This document shows positions 34,148 through 43,460 of a stretch of DNA of 61,951 bases, piece after piece; the first letter of the stretch is position 1; each line of letters starts with the position of its first letter. Below the pieces are notes generated by a model that saw only the letters and a program-made list of their open reading frames with translations, was not told the origin of the DNA and ran no database searches. The stretch spans positions 1 to 61,951 of the forward strand of contig CASFPS010000011.1 in the NCBI GenBank assembly GCA_949296355.1. Direction: 5' to 3'. Source of the DNA: an uncultured bacterium. Lineage in GTDB: Bacteria; Cyanobacteriota; Vampirovibrionia; Gastranaerophilales; Gastranaerophilaceae. The position numbers and the translations under genes were made by a program.

Positions 34148-35572
34148 TTAGTAAAGAATTGTAAGCTCTTCATCCGGATTCAAGCTTGAATCGTTTGTTG
34201 TATTAGGAACGAAGATATATTTTGCTTCGTCAACAAATTCATAGCAAACACCGAATACACCGCTTCCGGTAGCTTTAAGGATATTGTAAACACCTTTACC
34301 GATTGTGATAAAGCTGCTTCCGACACTCTTAAGACCTTTGAGCGGGTGAAGTGAAGCTGTATCGCAGAATGCGTCAGACCAGTTGTCGCCGAATTCTTCA
34401 ACACCGTTTCCGATAACTTCAACGTCAGTTGAAACTGTTCTTCCTGCAACACCTGCTATTCTGCCTACCATTGAGAACGGAGCTGCAAGAACTCTTGATA
34501 CAATGTTAGGATTCTTAGCTACATCAACTGATGCATTAGACATAATTTTAGGGAATTCTGCACAGTTGTCCCCGTTTGTGATTGTCTTGAATTCAATAGC
34601 AACATAGCCGGGGTTCTTAACTCCGGGTCTTGATACAGATGAAACTACGCCTTTAACAGTTGAGCCTGCAGGGTAGCAAACTCCGCCGATTGTTACATCT
34701 TCTGTTGTTTTAGCAGTGAAAGTGTCGCCTACGTTAGAAGTTCTTGCACTGATTCTTTCAGACAATTTAATCTTCATAGTAATAGGTTCGCTCTTTGTTG
34801 CGCAATTCAAGATACCGTTTTTAGTATCAATATTGAAAGATGCTTTCATAGCGCCTAACATATCAGCAACCTGTTCTTTTGAAAGATATTCGTCATTAAC
34901 AACTTTATCTTTGTCAGAAAGTTTGTCTAAGATACCTGATGCAACAACTTCATTTGTAGCGCCGTATGCCCATACAGGAACATGCTTAACAGTTTGACCT
35001 TCAAAAGTAGGTGTTGCATTCTTATCAGCAGAAACATCCATTAATTTTGCAAAAGTTGCAAAAACTTCTGCCTTTGTAATAGGCTGATCAGGTTTGAATG
35101 TTGCATCCGGATAACCAATCATAACATCTGCGCTTAAAGCTCTGTCAATCTGATCTTTAGCCCAGTAGTCAGTTGTTACGTCAGTATAGCTGTTTGCTTT
35201 AACTTCTTTCAAATCCAAACCGTCTGAAAGGATAAACGCAAGTTCTGAACGCAATACAGGCATTTTAGGATTGAAGAGATTAGCTCTCTTTGGATCCATT
35301 TTGCTCTTCATCTTGTCAAGCATTTCTTTTGAAAAACGTGCTATAACAACATTTTGTTTCTTTTCCATTGTCTTAGCAGTACAAGGTTTGTAAATCTTAC
35401 CGCCAATGATTACATTACTGTCAGTATTAACAAGTGTTTGAGCCTGTGTACCGAATAATGTAGGGTGAGCATAAGCCTGAACATCTGCAGGTTCAGGAGC
35501 GCCTGCCATTGCGACACCTGCGGTCACACATACAGCACCGAGTGCTGCAAGAATTTGTTTAGATAGTTTCAT
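34148..35572 (-). CDS. Secreted SLH-domain protein (SLH-2)
   Basis: The 474-aa protein has a signal peptide (residues 1-24, AMA/G). Two to three SLH units are visible, the clearest being YTDVTTDYWAKDQIDRALSADVMIGYPDATF. The C-terminal domain is shared with SLH-1: ARTSNVGDTFTAKTTEDVTI here versus AKSSHVGQRFAAKTLEDVTI there, then PNIVSRVLAAPFSMVGRIAGVAGRT. It lacks the Cys-rich stretch. AAGGAG lies 6 nt before the ATG. It is likely anchored to pyruvylated wall polymer through the SLH domains. Confidence 0.85.
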   Translation of the reverse strand: MKLSKQILAALGAVCVTAGVAMAGAPEPADVQAYAHPTLFGTQAQTLVNTDSNVIIGGKIYKPCTAKTMEKKQNVVIARFSKEMLDKMKSKMDPKRANLFNPKMPVLRSELAFILSDGLDLKEVKANSYTDVTTDYWAKDQIDRALSADVMIGYPDATFKPDQPITKAEVFATFAKLMDVSADKNATPTFEGQTVKHVPVWAYGATNEVVASGILDKLSDKDKVVNDEYLSKEQVADMLGAMKASFNIDTKNGILNCATKSEPITMKIKLSERISARTSNVGDTFTAKTTEDVTIGGVCYPAGSTVKGVVSSVSRPGVKNPGYVAIEFKTITNGDNCAEFPKIMSNASVDVAKNPNIVSRVLAAPFSMVGRIAGVAGRTVSTDVEVIGNGVEEFGDNWSDAFCDTASLHPLKGLKSVGSSFITIGKGVYNILKATGSGVFGVCYEFVDEAKYIFVPNTTNDSSLNPDEELTILY

Positions 35573-35643
35573 ACTTCTCCTTTCTCTTTCTCAGATTATT
35601 TTACCCGAAAGTAAAATATAAGTATTTAAACCATGTAGTGTAT

Positions 35644-36633
35644 TTATTTTTTAGGAAGCAGATACGCCTGAGGGTAGCAAAAATCTTCTCTAAATCCGAT
35701 TCTACGGTACATTTTCAACGCTTTATAATTGTTCGTCTCAGTCGTAACGTTGATTTCACTAAAAACTCTCTTTCCTATTTTGGTCCAATCAACTATTGTT
35801 TTGATTGAACGGTTTAGTAAATGCTCCGAAAAGCCATGCCCTCTATGTTCTTTTTCAATAGCAACAAGAGGAAGATTGGCAATATCACCGCCGGTTACGT
35901 TTGCGAAGGCAAATCCGACAGGGGAGCCTTTATACAAAAGAACGGAAGTTACATCCGGCAAAAACTCGCCGTATACATTTTCCACAATCTTATTAATTAT
36001 ATCTTCCGTACCTTCAGGCGACTTGAATCTTGTATCAAACAGGGCATCCTGAGTATCTTTAAACGATTCATGAATAACCCTTATTGCATCTTTGCGGTAA
36101 GATTCGTCATAACCCACGATTTTGTAATCTTCCGGTCTTTCGGACAGTTTCATATTTTCAAGTATCCGCTCTGACGAAGCATTGCCCATCATGAACCTTA
36201 AAACAGCCTGCCCTACGTATTTGAATCCAAACTTTGCAATATCGGCAGTGAATACAGATTGATGACCTATCATCGGATACGAAACGATTTTATTAATACG
36301 CTCTTCTGCAGTAAGTTCCAGAAATTTTTCTATCAGGCGTTTGACTTTTGTTGTCTCATCTTCGGTTCCCAGACAATGAATAAGGTTTAGTTCAACGGCT
36401 TCGGAAATCAAGGTTGTATAAACTAGAAATGCCGTTGGAATTTCGTTTTCTTTAAGGACAATACACTGCATGTATTTTTTTTCGACAGCATCAATAAACT
36501 CTTCATAACCAAGCGGTTCAAGTTCAAATTTGTAATCGCTTACGGCTTTTGCCTTAAAATCATTGTACACACCCGCAAAGATTTTTGAAATGTTGCCGTT
36601 TAATAATTCTACTTCATAAGTTGTTTCTGCCAT
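35644..36633 (-). CDS. GNAT-family acetyltransferase, 329 aa
   Basis: The C-terminal half (~170-329) is a GNAT domain with acetyl-CoA-binding LPLVAIEKEHRGHGFSEHLL and the strand-turn NYKALKMYRRIGF. The N-terminal half looks like a second, diverged GNAT fold (IVLKENEIPTAFLVYTTL), so the protein may be a tandem GNAT. The substrate is unknown. It starts 71 bp upstream of the SLH-2 end region and is 12 bp after ribBA, so it is probably the last gene of the ribE-ribBA transcript. Confidence 0.78.
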   Translation of the reverse strand: MAETTYEVELLNGNISKIFAGVYNDFKAKAVSDYKFELEPLGYEEFIDAVEKKYMQCIVLKENEIPTAFLVYTTLISEAVELNLIHCLGTEDETTKVKRLIEKFLELTAEERINKIVSYPMIGHQSVFTADIAKFGFKYVGQAVLRFMMGNASSERILENMKLSERPEDYKIVGYDESYRKDAIRVIHESFKDTQDALFDTRFKSPEGTEDIINKIVENVYGEFLPDVTSVLLYKGSPVGFAFANVTGGDIANLPLVAIEKEHRGHGFSEHLLNRSIKTIVDWTKIGKRVFSEINVTTETNNYKALKMYRRIGFREDFCYPQAYLLPKK

Positions 36634-36645
36634 AAATTGTCCTTT

Positions 36646-37851
36646 TTACATTAGATGATGCATTTTTTCGCGCTTGGTATTTATATAGCGCTCATTGTAT
36701 TTATTAACTTCCGATTTCAGGTTAATATTTTCGTGTATTGTAAGCCCGTAACCTTTAAGTCCTATGATTTTTTTAGGGTTATTTGTAATAAGGTTAAAAT
36801 TATTGAATCCTAAATCAAGAATAATCTGCGCTCCGACTCCGTAGTTCCTTAAATCCGGCGCAAACCCGAGTGATACATTAGCTTCAACCGTGTCCTGACC
36901 CTGTTCTTGGAGTTTGTAGGTTTTGAGTTTGTTAATAAGACCGATTCCTCTGCCTTCATGGTCTCTTATATAAATCAAGGCGCCTTTTCCGTATTCGTTA
37001 ATCATTTTTAAAGCGGTATGAAGCTGCCAGTTGCAGTCGCATTTTAAACTATGGAAAATATCACCTGTCAGGCATTCGCTATGAACGCGGATTAGAGGAA
37101 TTTTATCCGACCCGTCGTCTTTTACAAGCGCAACATGCTCGCATCCGGTAATCGTATCAGTGTAACCCACAATATTGAAATCACCGAACTGAGTCGGAAG
37201 GAAAACCTCTATTTCTCTTTTAACAAATCTTTCGCGCTTAATTCTGTACGCAATTAAATCTGCAACGGTTATAAATTTAAACCCGTATTTTTCGGCAAAT
37301 TCGTGCAAATCATCTCTTCTTGCCATCTCGCCGTTTTCTTTCATAATCTCGCACATAATTCCGGCTTCTCTATGTCCGCAAAGCTTTGCTAAATCAACAA
37401 CGGCTTCTGTATGCCCGCATCTTTTAAGAACTCCGCCTTTTCTTGCAACACACGGGAACAAATGTCCCGGTCGGCGAAGGTCTGAAGGCTGAGCGTCCGG
37501 AGCAATTGCGACTTCTATAGTCTTTGCTCTGTCAAAAGCTGAAACACCGGTAGTTACGCCGTATTTAGGATGGGCGTCAATACTGAGTGAAAAAGCTGTC
37601 TGCATACTTTCAGTATTTTTTTCAACCATTTGCGGCAAATCAAGCTGATGAGCTATTTCCTGAGAAATTGCAAGACATACAATACCGCGGCATTCTTTTG
37701 TTATAAAATTAACAAGTTCCGGTGTTACAAACTGCGCGGAACAAATTAAGTCGCCTTCGTTTTCCCTATCCTCGTCATCCGCTACAATAATAGGTTTTCC
37801 CGCTTTAAAATCCTCTAATGCTTCTTCTATTGTGTTAAATTGATTTGTCAT
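36646..37851 (-). CDS. ribBA: Bifunctional DHBP synthase / GTP cyclohydrolase II
   Basis: The two domains are DHBP synthase (1-200: DDEDRENEGDL, GHTEAVVDLAKLCG) and GTP cyclohydrolase II (200-400: VRVHSECLTGDIFHSLKCDCNWQL with the three zinc cysteines, and YIRDHEGRGIGLINK). They supply both precursors of riboflavin. I chose the ATG at 37851, 2 nt after the ribE stop, over a TTG three codons upstream. Length 401 aa. No FMN riboswitch was seen upstream of ribE. Confidence 0.96.
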   Translation of the reverse strand: MTNQFNTIEEALEDFKAGKPIIVADDEDRENEGDLICSAQFVTPELVNFITKECRGIVCLAISQEIAHQLDLPQMVEKNTESMQTAFSLSIDAHPKYGVTTGVSAFDRAKTIEVAIAPDAQPSDLRRPGHLFPCVARKGGVLKRCGHTEAVVDLAKLCGHREAGIMCEIMKENGEMARRDDLHEFAEKYGFKFITVADLIAYRIKRERFVKREIEVFLPTQFGDFNIVGYTDTITGCEHVALVKDDGSDKIPLIRVHSECLTGDIFHSLKCDCNWQLHTALKMINEYGKGALIYIRDHEGRGIGLINKLKTYKLQEQGQDTVEANVSLGFAPDLRNYGVGAQIILDLGFNNFNLITNNPKKIIGLKGYGLTIHENINLKSEVNKYNERYINTKREKMHHLM

Positions 37852-37853
37852 AA

Positions 37854-38483
37854 TTAGCAAAACCCGTTTTTAACAAGAAAATCCATGTTTATACCTGACT
37901 TATTATCTCTCGTTGATAAAAATTTTTCAACATATTTAGCCAGAATATCGACCTCAATATTAACAAAATCTCCCGTCTTTAAATCAGAAAGATTTGTCGC
38001 TTCCCACGTATGAGGAATTACTGCAAATTCCGCTCTTTCACCCTCAATATCCGCAATTGTGAGACTTACTCCGTTTACGGTAATTGAACCTTTCTTAACT
38101 GTATAACGAATTTCATCTTCATTTAGTTCAATTATTAAATTATAAAAATCATTGTTTTTCACAATTGAAATAACTCTTGCAGTTCCGTCCACATGCCCGG
38201 AGACAATATGTCCGCCGAACCTTCCCTCTGCAGGCATTGCGCGCTCAAGGTTCACAAAATCACCGGTTTTGAGTTTTGAAAACGCCGTTACTTTGAAAGT
38301 TTCAGGAGAAACATCCGCTTTAAAAAAGTCTCTGCCGATTTCCGTAAGGGTAAAGCAAACCCCGTTAACTGCAATACTGTCTCCTATATTGCTTCCTTCT
38401 AAGACCTTAGAGCATTTAACAATAATATAATCATTTCCGATAGATTGGATTTTGCCTTTTTCTTCCGTAATTCCCGTAAACAT
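37854..38483 (-). CDS. ribE: Riboflavin synthase alpha chain
   Basis: The 209-aa protein has the internal lumazine-binding duplication: MFTGITEEKG.. with GDSIAVNGVCFTL in the first half and GSITVNGVSLTIADI in the second. It dismutates lumazine to riboflavin. The ATG at 38483 gives the family's canonical MFTGI start, and a TATAAT box at 38495-38490 lies 6 nt before it; so the mRNA probably begins at the start codon. ribD and ribH are not in this window. Confidence 0.95.
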   Translation of the reverse strand: MFTGITEEKGKIQSIGNDYIIVKCSKVLEGSNIGDSIAVNGVCFTLTEIGRDFFKADVSPETFKVTAFSKLKTGDFVNLERAMPAEGRFGGHIVSGHVDGTARVISIVKNNDFYNLIIELNEDEIRYTVKKGSITVNGVSLTIADIEGERAEFAVIPHTWEATNLSDLKTGDFVNIEVDILAKYVEKFLSTRDNKSGINMDFLVKNGFC

Positions 38484-38489
38484 GCGCAT

Positions 38490-38495
38490 ATTATA
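38490..38495 (-). promoter_or_regulatory. -10 box giving a leaderless ribE mRNA
   Basis: A perfect TATAAT sits 6 nt upstream of the canonical MFTGI start; an in-frame ATG overlaps its end. The nearest TTGACA is 28 bp further upstream, too far for a -35, so the promoter's -35 is weak. Confidence 0.5.
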
Positions 38496-38555
38496 CCATG
38501 AGCAGGGGTAAATGTATAGTAGCTGTCAATCCTGCAGCAAGATAAAACACCGCCC

Positions 38556-39122
38556 CTAAAGGGTTTCCGGTTCCCAGATATAATCAAGCTTGCCTTCTTG
38601 TAAAACATTAAACTTATTTCTTGTATAAAACTCCGTTACTTTAAAATCAGAATTTAATGTTATTGTTTTTTTGTAGAAATTTTTTAAAAAATCCAGCATG
38701 CAGCTTCCGATTCCCTTGTATTTACGGGACTCTTCCGGATAAGCATATTTAGGGTTTACTTCAAGATAATCCAAATGTACTTCATCATTATTGCGTTTAT
38801 CTATTTCTGCAAGTGCAATAATTTTTTTACTGTTTAATTTATTAAAATTCTTTTTTTGCGTAGTGATTGCAAGTACGGATTGTTCTTTCTGGCTTACAAA
38901 CCCCGCAAAAATACAGTCAAGCATTGACCTGATAGCCGGAGCATAGACAGCATTTTTCCATTTTTTTACGGCATTGCTTACAGCTTTGACGTCAGCTTCA
39001 TTTACCCCGTCAATCTGAACAATGCTTACTTTTCTGGGAGAATAAACTCTTGTCAGAAGGTCACGCTGCTGAACACTGCCGCCTGTTATATATCTTGCGC
39101 CGAAAGTTATTGAATTTATCAT
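38556..39122 (-). CDS. GNAT-like protein with ITFGA N-terminal motif
   Basis: The 188-aa protein is most like a GNAT acetyltransferase. IIALAEIDKRNNDEVHLDYLEVNPKYA fits strands 3-4, and KYKGIGSCMLDFLKNFY the acetyl-CoA loop G-x-G/S, followed by a hydrophobic end. The N-terminus MINSITFGARYI carries ITFGA at 5-9, another version of the Phe-centred motif. It lies between ribE and the cyclase gene on the same strand. The substrate is unknown. Confidence 0.65.
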   Translation of the reverse strand: MINSITFGARYITGGSVQQRDLLTRVYSPRKVSIVQIDGVNEADVKAVSNAVKKWKNAVYAPAIRSMLDCIFAGFVSQKEQSVLAITTQKKNFNKLNSKKIIALAEIDKRNNDEVHLDYLEVNPKYAYPEESRKYKGIGSCMLDFLKNFYKKTITLNSDFKVTEFYTRNKFNVLQEGKLDYIWEPETL

Positions 39123-39157
39123 AGTACCGTTATTAAAACACGTAAAAATTATTTTTG

Positions 39158-41143
39158 TCAGTCAATAACTTTTAATACTTCATAAATATTCATCTTATGA
39201 GACTTACCTCTGATTTCAACATCGGAAATCTTCATAACATCAATAAAACTTTTTGTTTCTTCATAAGTCGAGGCGCTTATTAATATTTTTGTTTTATAAA
39301 CTTTGTTATAACTCTCCAGCCTGCTTGCAAGGTTTACCGTATCACCGATAACAGTGTATTCCATACGATTAACCGAGCCGATATTACCGACAAAAACTTC
39401 GCCTGTATTAATCCCGATTCCGATTTCAATTTTCGGCTTGCCTTCTCCTGCCCATTTTTTCTGGAGTTCTTTTACTTTGAGAAGCATTTCATACCCGCAG
39501 CGGACAGCGTTTGAAGCATGATTTTTGTCTTGAATCGGCTCTCCGAATATTGCCATAACAGCGTCACCTATGAATTTATTTATAATCCCGTTGTACTTGG
39601 ATATAATAGGCTCCATCTCGGTAAAATATTCATTAAGGATTTCCGAAACCTGCTGGGCAGACATAGTTTCAGACATTGATGTAAATCCTCTTATATCCGC
39701 AAAAAGAACCGTAACAGTTGCTTTCTTTCCGCCGAGCCCGAGGTTGTCAATATTTTGTATAACCCTTTTCATAACATCTTCGGACATATATTTGCCCATA
39801 GCGGATTTAACCTTTTCTTTGCTTCTGTTTTCCAGTACAAATTTATGTGTGTATCCGACAAGCATTGTTACAATAAACATTACCGGCGGAGTCATGACAT
39901 TGATTACAATTCCGGAGTAAAAACATATTGAAGCCAGAATTATATATCCGGCAATAATACTGACAGAAAGTCCGATTGATTTAAATAAATCACAAAGTCT
40001 TATAATTCCGTATACAATAAGCATTCCCAAAATTGTTACAAGAAGATTAATTGAATGCGGAAGAACTTTTAAGAAATCATTGTGGATAATATTATCAATA
40101 GCTGTCGCCTGAATATCAACCCCCGGGTGGTTTGAAATAACGGGAGTGTTTTTGTTATCGTTCAAACCTGTTCCTGCCGGAACATTAGCCCCTATTACAA
40201 CAATTTTGTCTTTAAAAATTTCCGGATTTATAACCGGCTCCCTGCCTTTTGACAGATTATCAAAAGAGTCCATTACATCAACCGCGGAAATTTTTGTATG
40301 TGAATATCCTTCTTTATTGAGTTTATAGAATTTAAGCGGCACAATTGACTGATATTTTGTTGTACGCTGCGGGATTTTGCAGTTAAGTTCCGGAAAAAAG
40401 ATTGATGAGTTTGTCACAACCATCTCAGGATTATTGTTTTTCATCAAAAACGCTTTCATTGCTACAGAGGGGTAAATATTTCCTTTGTATTTGAGAACAT
40501 ATTCATGGTTTCTGAAAACTTCATCCATAGAGTAAGACGAGAGGCTGCCGTTAATAAATCCCGGAAGCATTGAAACGGAACCTGCATTTTTTACTGAATC
40601 AAAGTATGGTTTTGGAAACGGCATTAAGCTTGAATAAAAATCCGGCATAGATGTGGTTTTATCAACGGCTTTTACGGCAAATTTTTTGAATGCACTATCA
40701 TAAACTTCTCCAAAAGCTTCGCTCTGCCAGCCCGCAACAGACGGCATAAATCCCACAATAAGATTATCCAGTTTGCTTACGGAATTAAAAAATTTACGGT
40801 CGGATTCAGGGTAATCATTATCTAAAGTGGCAATTATTGAATCATGTACCACAAGCGCCGGATGCGCGTATTTTTGAAAATAATCATAAATTTTGCAATT
40901 CAATTCTCTTTTCCACGGCCAGCGGTATTTATCAACTGTTTTGGAGTCGATTACAACAAGCATGACGTCATCGCTTCCGTAAACCTGTTTCTTGTTATCA
41001 AACGGAAGTTTTTCAGTGAGAGCATGTTTCACCATAAAATCATACCCTTTAGGCTCAACAAAATTGTAAGTTACAAAATATACAAATATTAAACCTGCAA
41101 AAATTATTATACTTAATGTTAATGCTTTGATTTTGTTAAACAT
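39158..41143 (-). CDS. CHASE2-domain class III adenylate cyclase
   Basis: The 661-aa membrane protein has an N-terminal helix (~8-27), a long extracytoplasmic CHASE2 sensor domain (~30-345: KQVYGSDDVMLVVIDSKTVDKY), about three transmembrane helices (~355-430), and a cytoplasmic cyclase domain (~465-660). FADIRGFTSMSE and KFIGDAVMAIFGEP contain the two metal-binding Asp, and VIGDTVNLASRLES follows. The Lys in NKFIGD favours ATP, so cyclic AMP is the likely product. It would convert an unknown outside signal to cyclic AMP. It is monocistronic, upstream of a repeat block. Confidence 0.9.
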   Translation of the reverse strand: MFNKIKALTLSIIIFAGLIFVYFVTYNFVEPKGYDFMVKHALTEKLPFDNKKQVYGSDDVMLVVIDSKTVDKYRWPWKRELNCKIYDYFQKYAHPALVVHDSIIATLDNDYPESDRKFFNSVSKLDNLIVGFMPSVAGWQSEAFGEVYDSAFKKFAVKAVDKTTSMPDFYSSLMPFPKPYFDSVKNAGSVSMLPGFINGSLSSYSMDEVFRNHEYVLKYKGNIYPSVAMKAFLMKNNNPEMVVTNSSIFFPELNCKIPQRTTKYQSIVPLKFYKLNKEGYSHTKISAVDVMDSFDNLSKGREPVINPEIFKDKIVVIGANVPAGTGLNDNKNTPVISNHPGVDIQATAIDNIIHNDFLKVLPHSINLLVTILGMLIVYGIIRLCDLFKSIGLSVSIIAGYIILASICFYSGIVINVMTPPVMFIVTMLVGYTHKFVLENRSKEKVKSAMGKYMSEDVMKRVIQNIDNLGLGGKKATVTVLFADIRGFTSMSETMSAQQVSEILNEYFTEMEPIISKYNGIINKFIGDAVMAIFGEPIQDKNHASNAVRCGYEMLLKVKELQKKWAGEGKPKIEIGIGINTGEVFVGNIGSVNRMEYTVIGDTVNLASRLESYNKVYKTKILISASTYEETKSFIDVMKISDVEIRGKSHKMNIYEVLKVID

Positions 41144-41159
41144 GGTTGTTCCTTTTTGT

Positions 41160-41880
41160 TTAGTGAATGGTGAGGAGTGAAGAAAATGTAGAATGGTGAC
41201 TAAGTGATTGAGTGACTAAGTGACTAAGCTCTGTAGGTTGGGTGAAACCCAACAATAACTATTCAATTGTCAAATTTGTTTAAGATTGCTTCGGGCTGTC
41301 TTGGCTGTTCCCTCGCAATGACGCTAAGCAAGGTCGGGCTTTAGCCCGACAATAACTTAGTTTTTGTTGGGTTGGTAAACCCAACCGACATTTCTATCTT
41401 TCTATACGCAAATCAATTGATTTTTATATAATCTATTTAATTGTCAAATATTATTTTGGTATTATAACTTACCGGAGAGCTGTCATTGCGAGGCGCGTGA
41501 GCGCCGCGGCAATCCATTAACCGTCATTGCGAGAAAATCTTTGATTTTCGTGGCAATCTATATTTTATTTAGTTGTCAAATATGTTTCGGATTGCTTCGG
41601 GCTGTCTTGGCTATTCCCTCGCAATGACGCCAGATTTGTCGGCTTACTTCACAACTAAAATCATTTACCCCCGCAATGACGTCGGGCTTGTAGTCTCACC
41701 TGACAACCTAAATACATTTAACCCTGCAGTCACTCAGTCACCGGTTTTTATATATTTTATTCAGTTGTCAAATGTTAGTTATTGTTGGGTTTCACCCAAC
41801 CTACAGATCTTAGTCACTCAGTCACCATTCTACATTTTCTTCACTCCTCACTATTCACTACCCAACTACTATTTATGTTA
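41160..41880. repeat. Intergenic block of dispersed palindromic repeats
   Basis: No gene is supported. The block contains GTGACTAAGTGATTGAG-type octamers, TAGGTTGGGTGAAACCCAAC (41231) and TTGGGTTTCACCCAAC (41785), TCATTGCGAGGCGCGTGAGCG (41482) with two more CATTGCGA/GCAATGAC variants, GGCTTTAGCCCG-type units and GGGGGTAAATG complements. It ends with TCACTCAGTCACC octamers ahead of the eda promoter (TATAAT near 41876). Confidence 0.8.
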
Positions 41881-41910
41881 TAATAAATTATTAGAAAAGG
41901 ATACATACAA

Positions 41911-42540
41911 ATGAGTGAGAATTATATTGGAATTATAAAGGAAGATAAGGTTTACCCGATAATAAGGACAAAAGAGCCGGAGCAGGCAATAGAGACAGCA
42001 AAGGCGCTTGTAGAGGGCGGAATAAGGGTTCTGGAAATTAATGTTGAGAATCCTTCCTTGTACAAAGCAATATCGGAGGTTTCAAAATTTGCACACGTAT
42101 GCGCGGGCGGAATAATAACTGCAATGCAGGCAGATGCGGCGTTTGAGAGCGGAGCAAAACTCATTGCTTCTCCGATTTTTCAGATGAATATGGTTAAGAT
42201 TTCCAAAAACAGAAGAGTTCCGTTTATTGCCGGAGCTTCAACAGCTAATGAAGCTTATAACGCTTGGAAATCCAGAATTCCGCTTATCAAGCTTTATCCG
42301 ACAGACGCTATGGGCGGGGTTCAGTATATTGAAGAAATTTTAAGACAAATGCCGTTTTTGAGCCTTATGCCGACAGGAAATATTAAACTGGGTGAAGTCG
42401 TAACGTACATAAAAGCAGGCGCTGCAGCTGTAGGCGTGGGAAGAGACTTCTATCTCGGATTTACTCCGAAAGAAATCACCCAGCGTACAAAAGAGATTAT
42501 AAAAGAAGTTAAGGATTTCACTGAATGGACTCAAAAGTAG
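41911..42540 (+). CDS. eda: 2-keto-3-deoxy-6-phosphogluconate aldolase
   Basis: KDPG aldolase splits KDPG into pyruvate and glyceraldehyde 3-phosphate. The 209-aa TIM barrel shows RVLEINVENPS (the catalytic Glu), IAGASTANEAYNAW, and the Schiff-base Lys in IKLYPTDAMGG. It overlaps kdgK by 16 nt, so the two form an operon for keto-deoxy-sugar acid use; edd is not in this window. Confidence 0.92.
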   Translation: MSENYIGIIKEDKVYPIIRTKEPEQAIETAKALVEGGIRVLEINVENPSLYKAISEVSKFAHVCAGGIITAMQADAAFESGAKLIASPIFQMNMVKISKNRRVPFIAGASTANEAYNAWKSRIPLIKLYPTDAMGGVQYIEEILRQMPFLSLMPTGNIKLGEVVTYIKAGAAAVGVGRDFYLGFTPKEITQRTKEIIKEVKDFTEWTQK

Positions 42541-43460
42541 ATATTGCAATTATCGGCGAATGTTTGATAGAACTGTCTGCAAACGGAACACTTGCAGATA
42601 CGTCGACTCTTAATAAATACTTCGGCGGAGACACCGTAACAACTGCCGTTGCGATAGCAAGACTCGGCGGAAACGTTACTTATGTTACAAAAGTCGGAAA
42701 TGACGGCTTTAGCGAATTTATTCTGTCAAGCCTCCGGAAAGAAGGAATTGACACTTCTCTTATCAAAACCGGTGATGAACAGAACGGAATGTATATTGTA
42801 TCAAGAACTCCGGAGAAGAACGAACTTTTGTATTACAAGCGCAAAACCGCCGCGGCAAAATTATCTATAGAAGATTTGCCGGAAGATTGCATAAAAAAAC
42901 TCAAACTAATCTATTCAACAGGTGTAGTCCAGTCATTGAGCGCCTGCTCAAGAGAACTGGTGAGGGAAGCTTTTAAAATAGCAAAAGAAAACGATGTCTT
43001 AACCGCGTATGACCCTAATTACACCTCCTGTTTTATGAATTCTGCTGACACAAAAGAGTATTTTGAAGAAATTGTTGAGTTTACGGATATTATATTTTTG
43101 AGCCTGAAAAACGATGCCGTAAAATTATACGAGATTGATTCCATGGAAAAAGTTATGAAATACTTCTGGGATAAAGGAGTTAAGATTGTTGTTGTAAAAT
43201 CTCATGTTGATAACGGATATTATACGGGCTATAAGGGTGAGATTAGTTTTACCAATTTTTACAACAACCAGAAGGCTATAGATTTAACGGCTTCCGGAGA
43301 TGTATTTAACGGCGGATTTTTGTACGCACTAACTAACGGACATACGCCTGTTGAGGCGACTAAGTTTGCAGCAGTGGTTTCAGGACTTCAAACCCAAAAC
43401 TACGGGGCTATTCAGGCAATACCTTACAAGAACGCCGTTCTGGAGAATTTGCAGCAATGA
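42525..43460 (+). CDS. kdgK: 2-dehydro-3-deoxygluconokinase, PfkB family
   Basis: The 311-aa PfkB kinase has GGDTVTTAVAIARLGG near the N-terminus, AKVGNDGFSEF-like YVTKVGNDGFSEF, and the catalytic DLTASGDVFNGGF near residue 250, where the usual TGAGD reads TASGD. Placed after eda it would phosphorylate KDG to KDPG. It overlaps csaB by 4 nt. Confidence 0.9.
   Translation: MDSKVDIAIIGECLIELSANGTLADTSTLNKYFGGDTVTTAVAIARLGGNVTYVTKVGNDGFSEFILSSLRKEGIDTSLIKTGDEQNGMYIVSRTPEKNELLYYKRKTAAAKLSIEDLPEDCIKKLKLIYSTGVVQSLSACSRELVREAFKIAKENDVLTAYDPNYTSCFMNSADTKEYFEEIVEFTDIIFLSLKNDAVKLYEIDSMEKVMKYFWDKGVKIVVVKSHVDNGYYTGYKGEISFTNFYNNQKAIDLTASGDVFNGGFLYALTNGHTPVEATKFAAVVSGLQTQNYGAIQAIPYKNAVLENLQQ

Noticed and set aside
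38524-38529. TTGACA upstream of ribE as -35
   Set aside because: It is 28 bp from the TATAAT, far beyond the usual 16-18.
38490-38600. Possible FMN riboswitch before ribE
   Set aside because: No RFN-element motifs are visible and the promoter leaves no leader.
40550-40560. GCCGTTAA inside the cyclase gene as a sigma-28 -10
   Set aside because: No TAAAGTTT at the required distance; it is part of the coding sequence.
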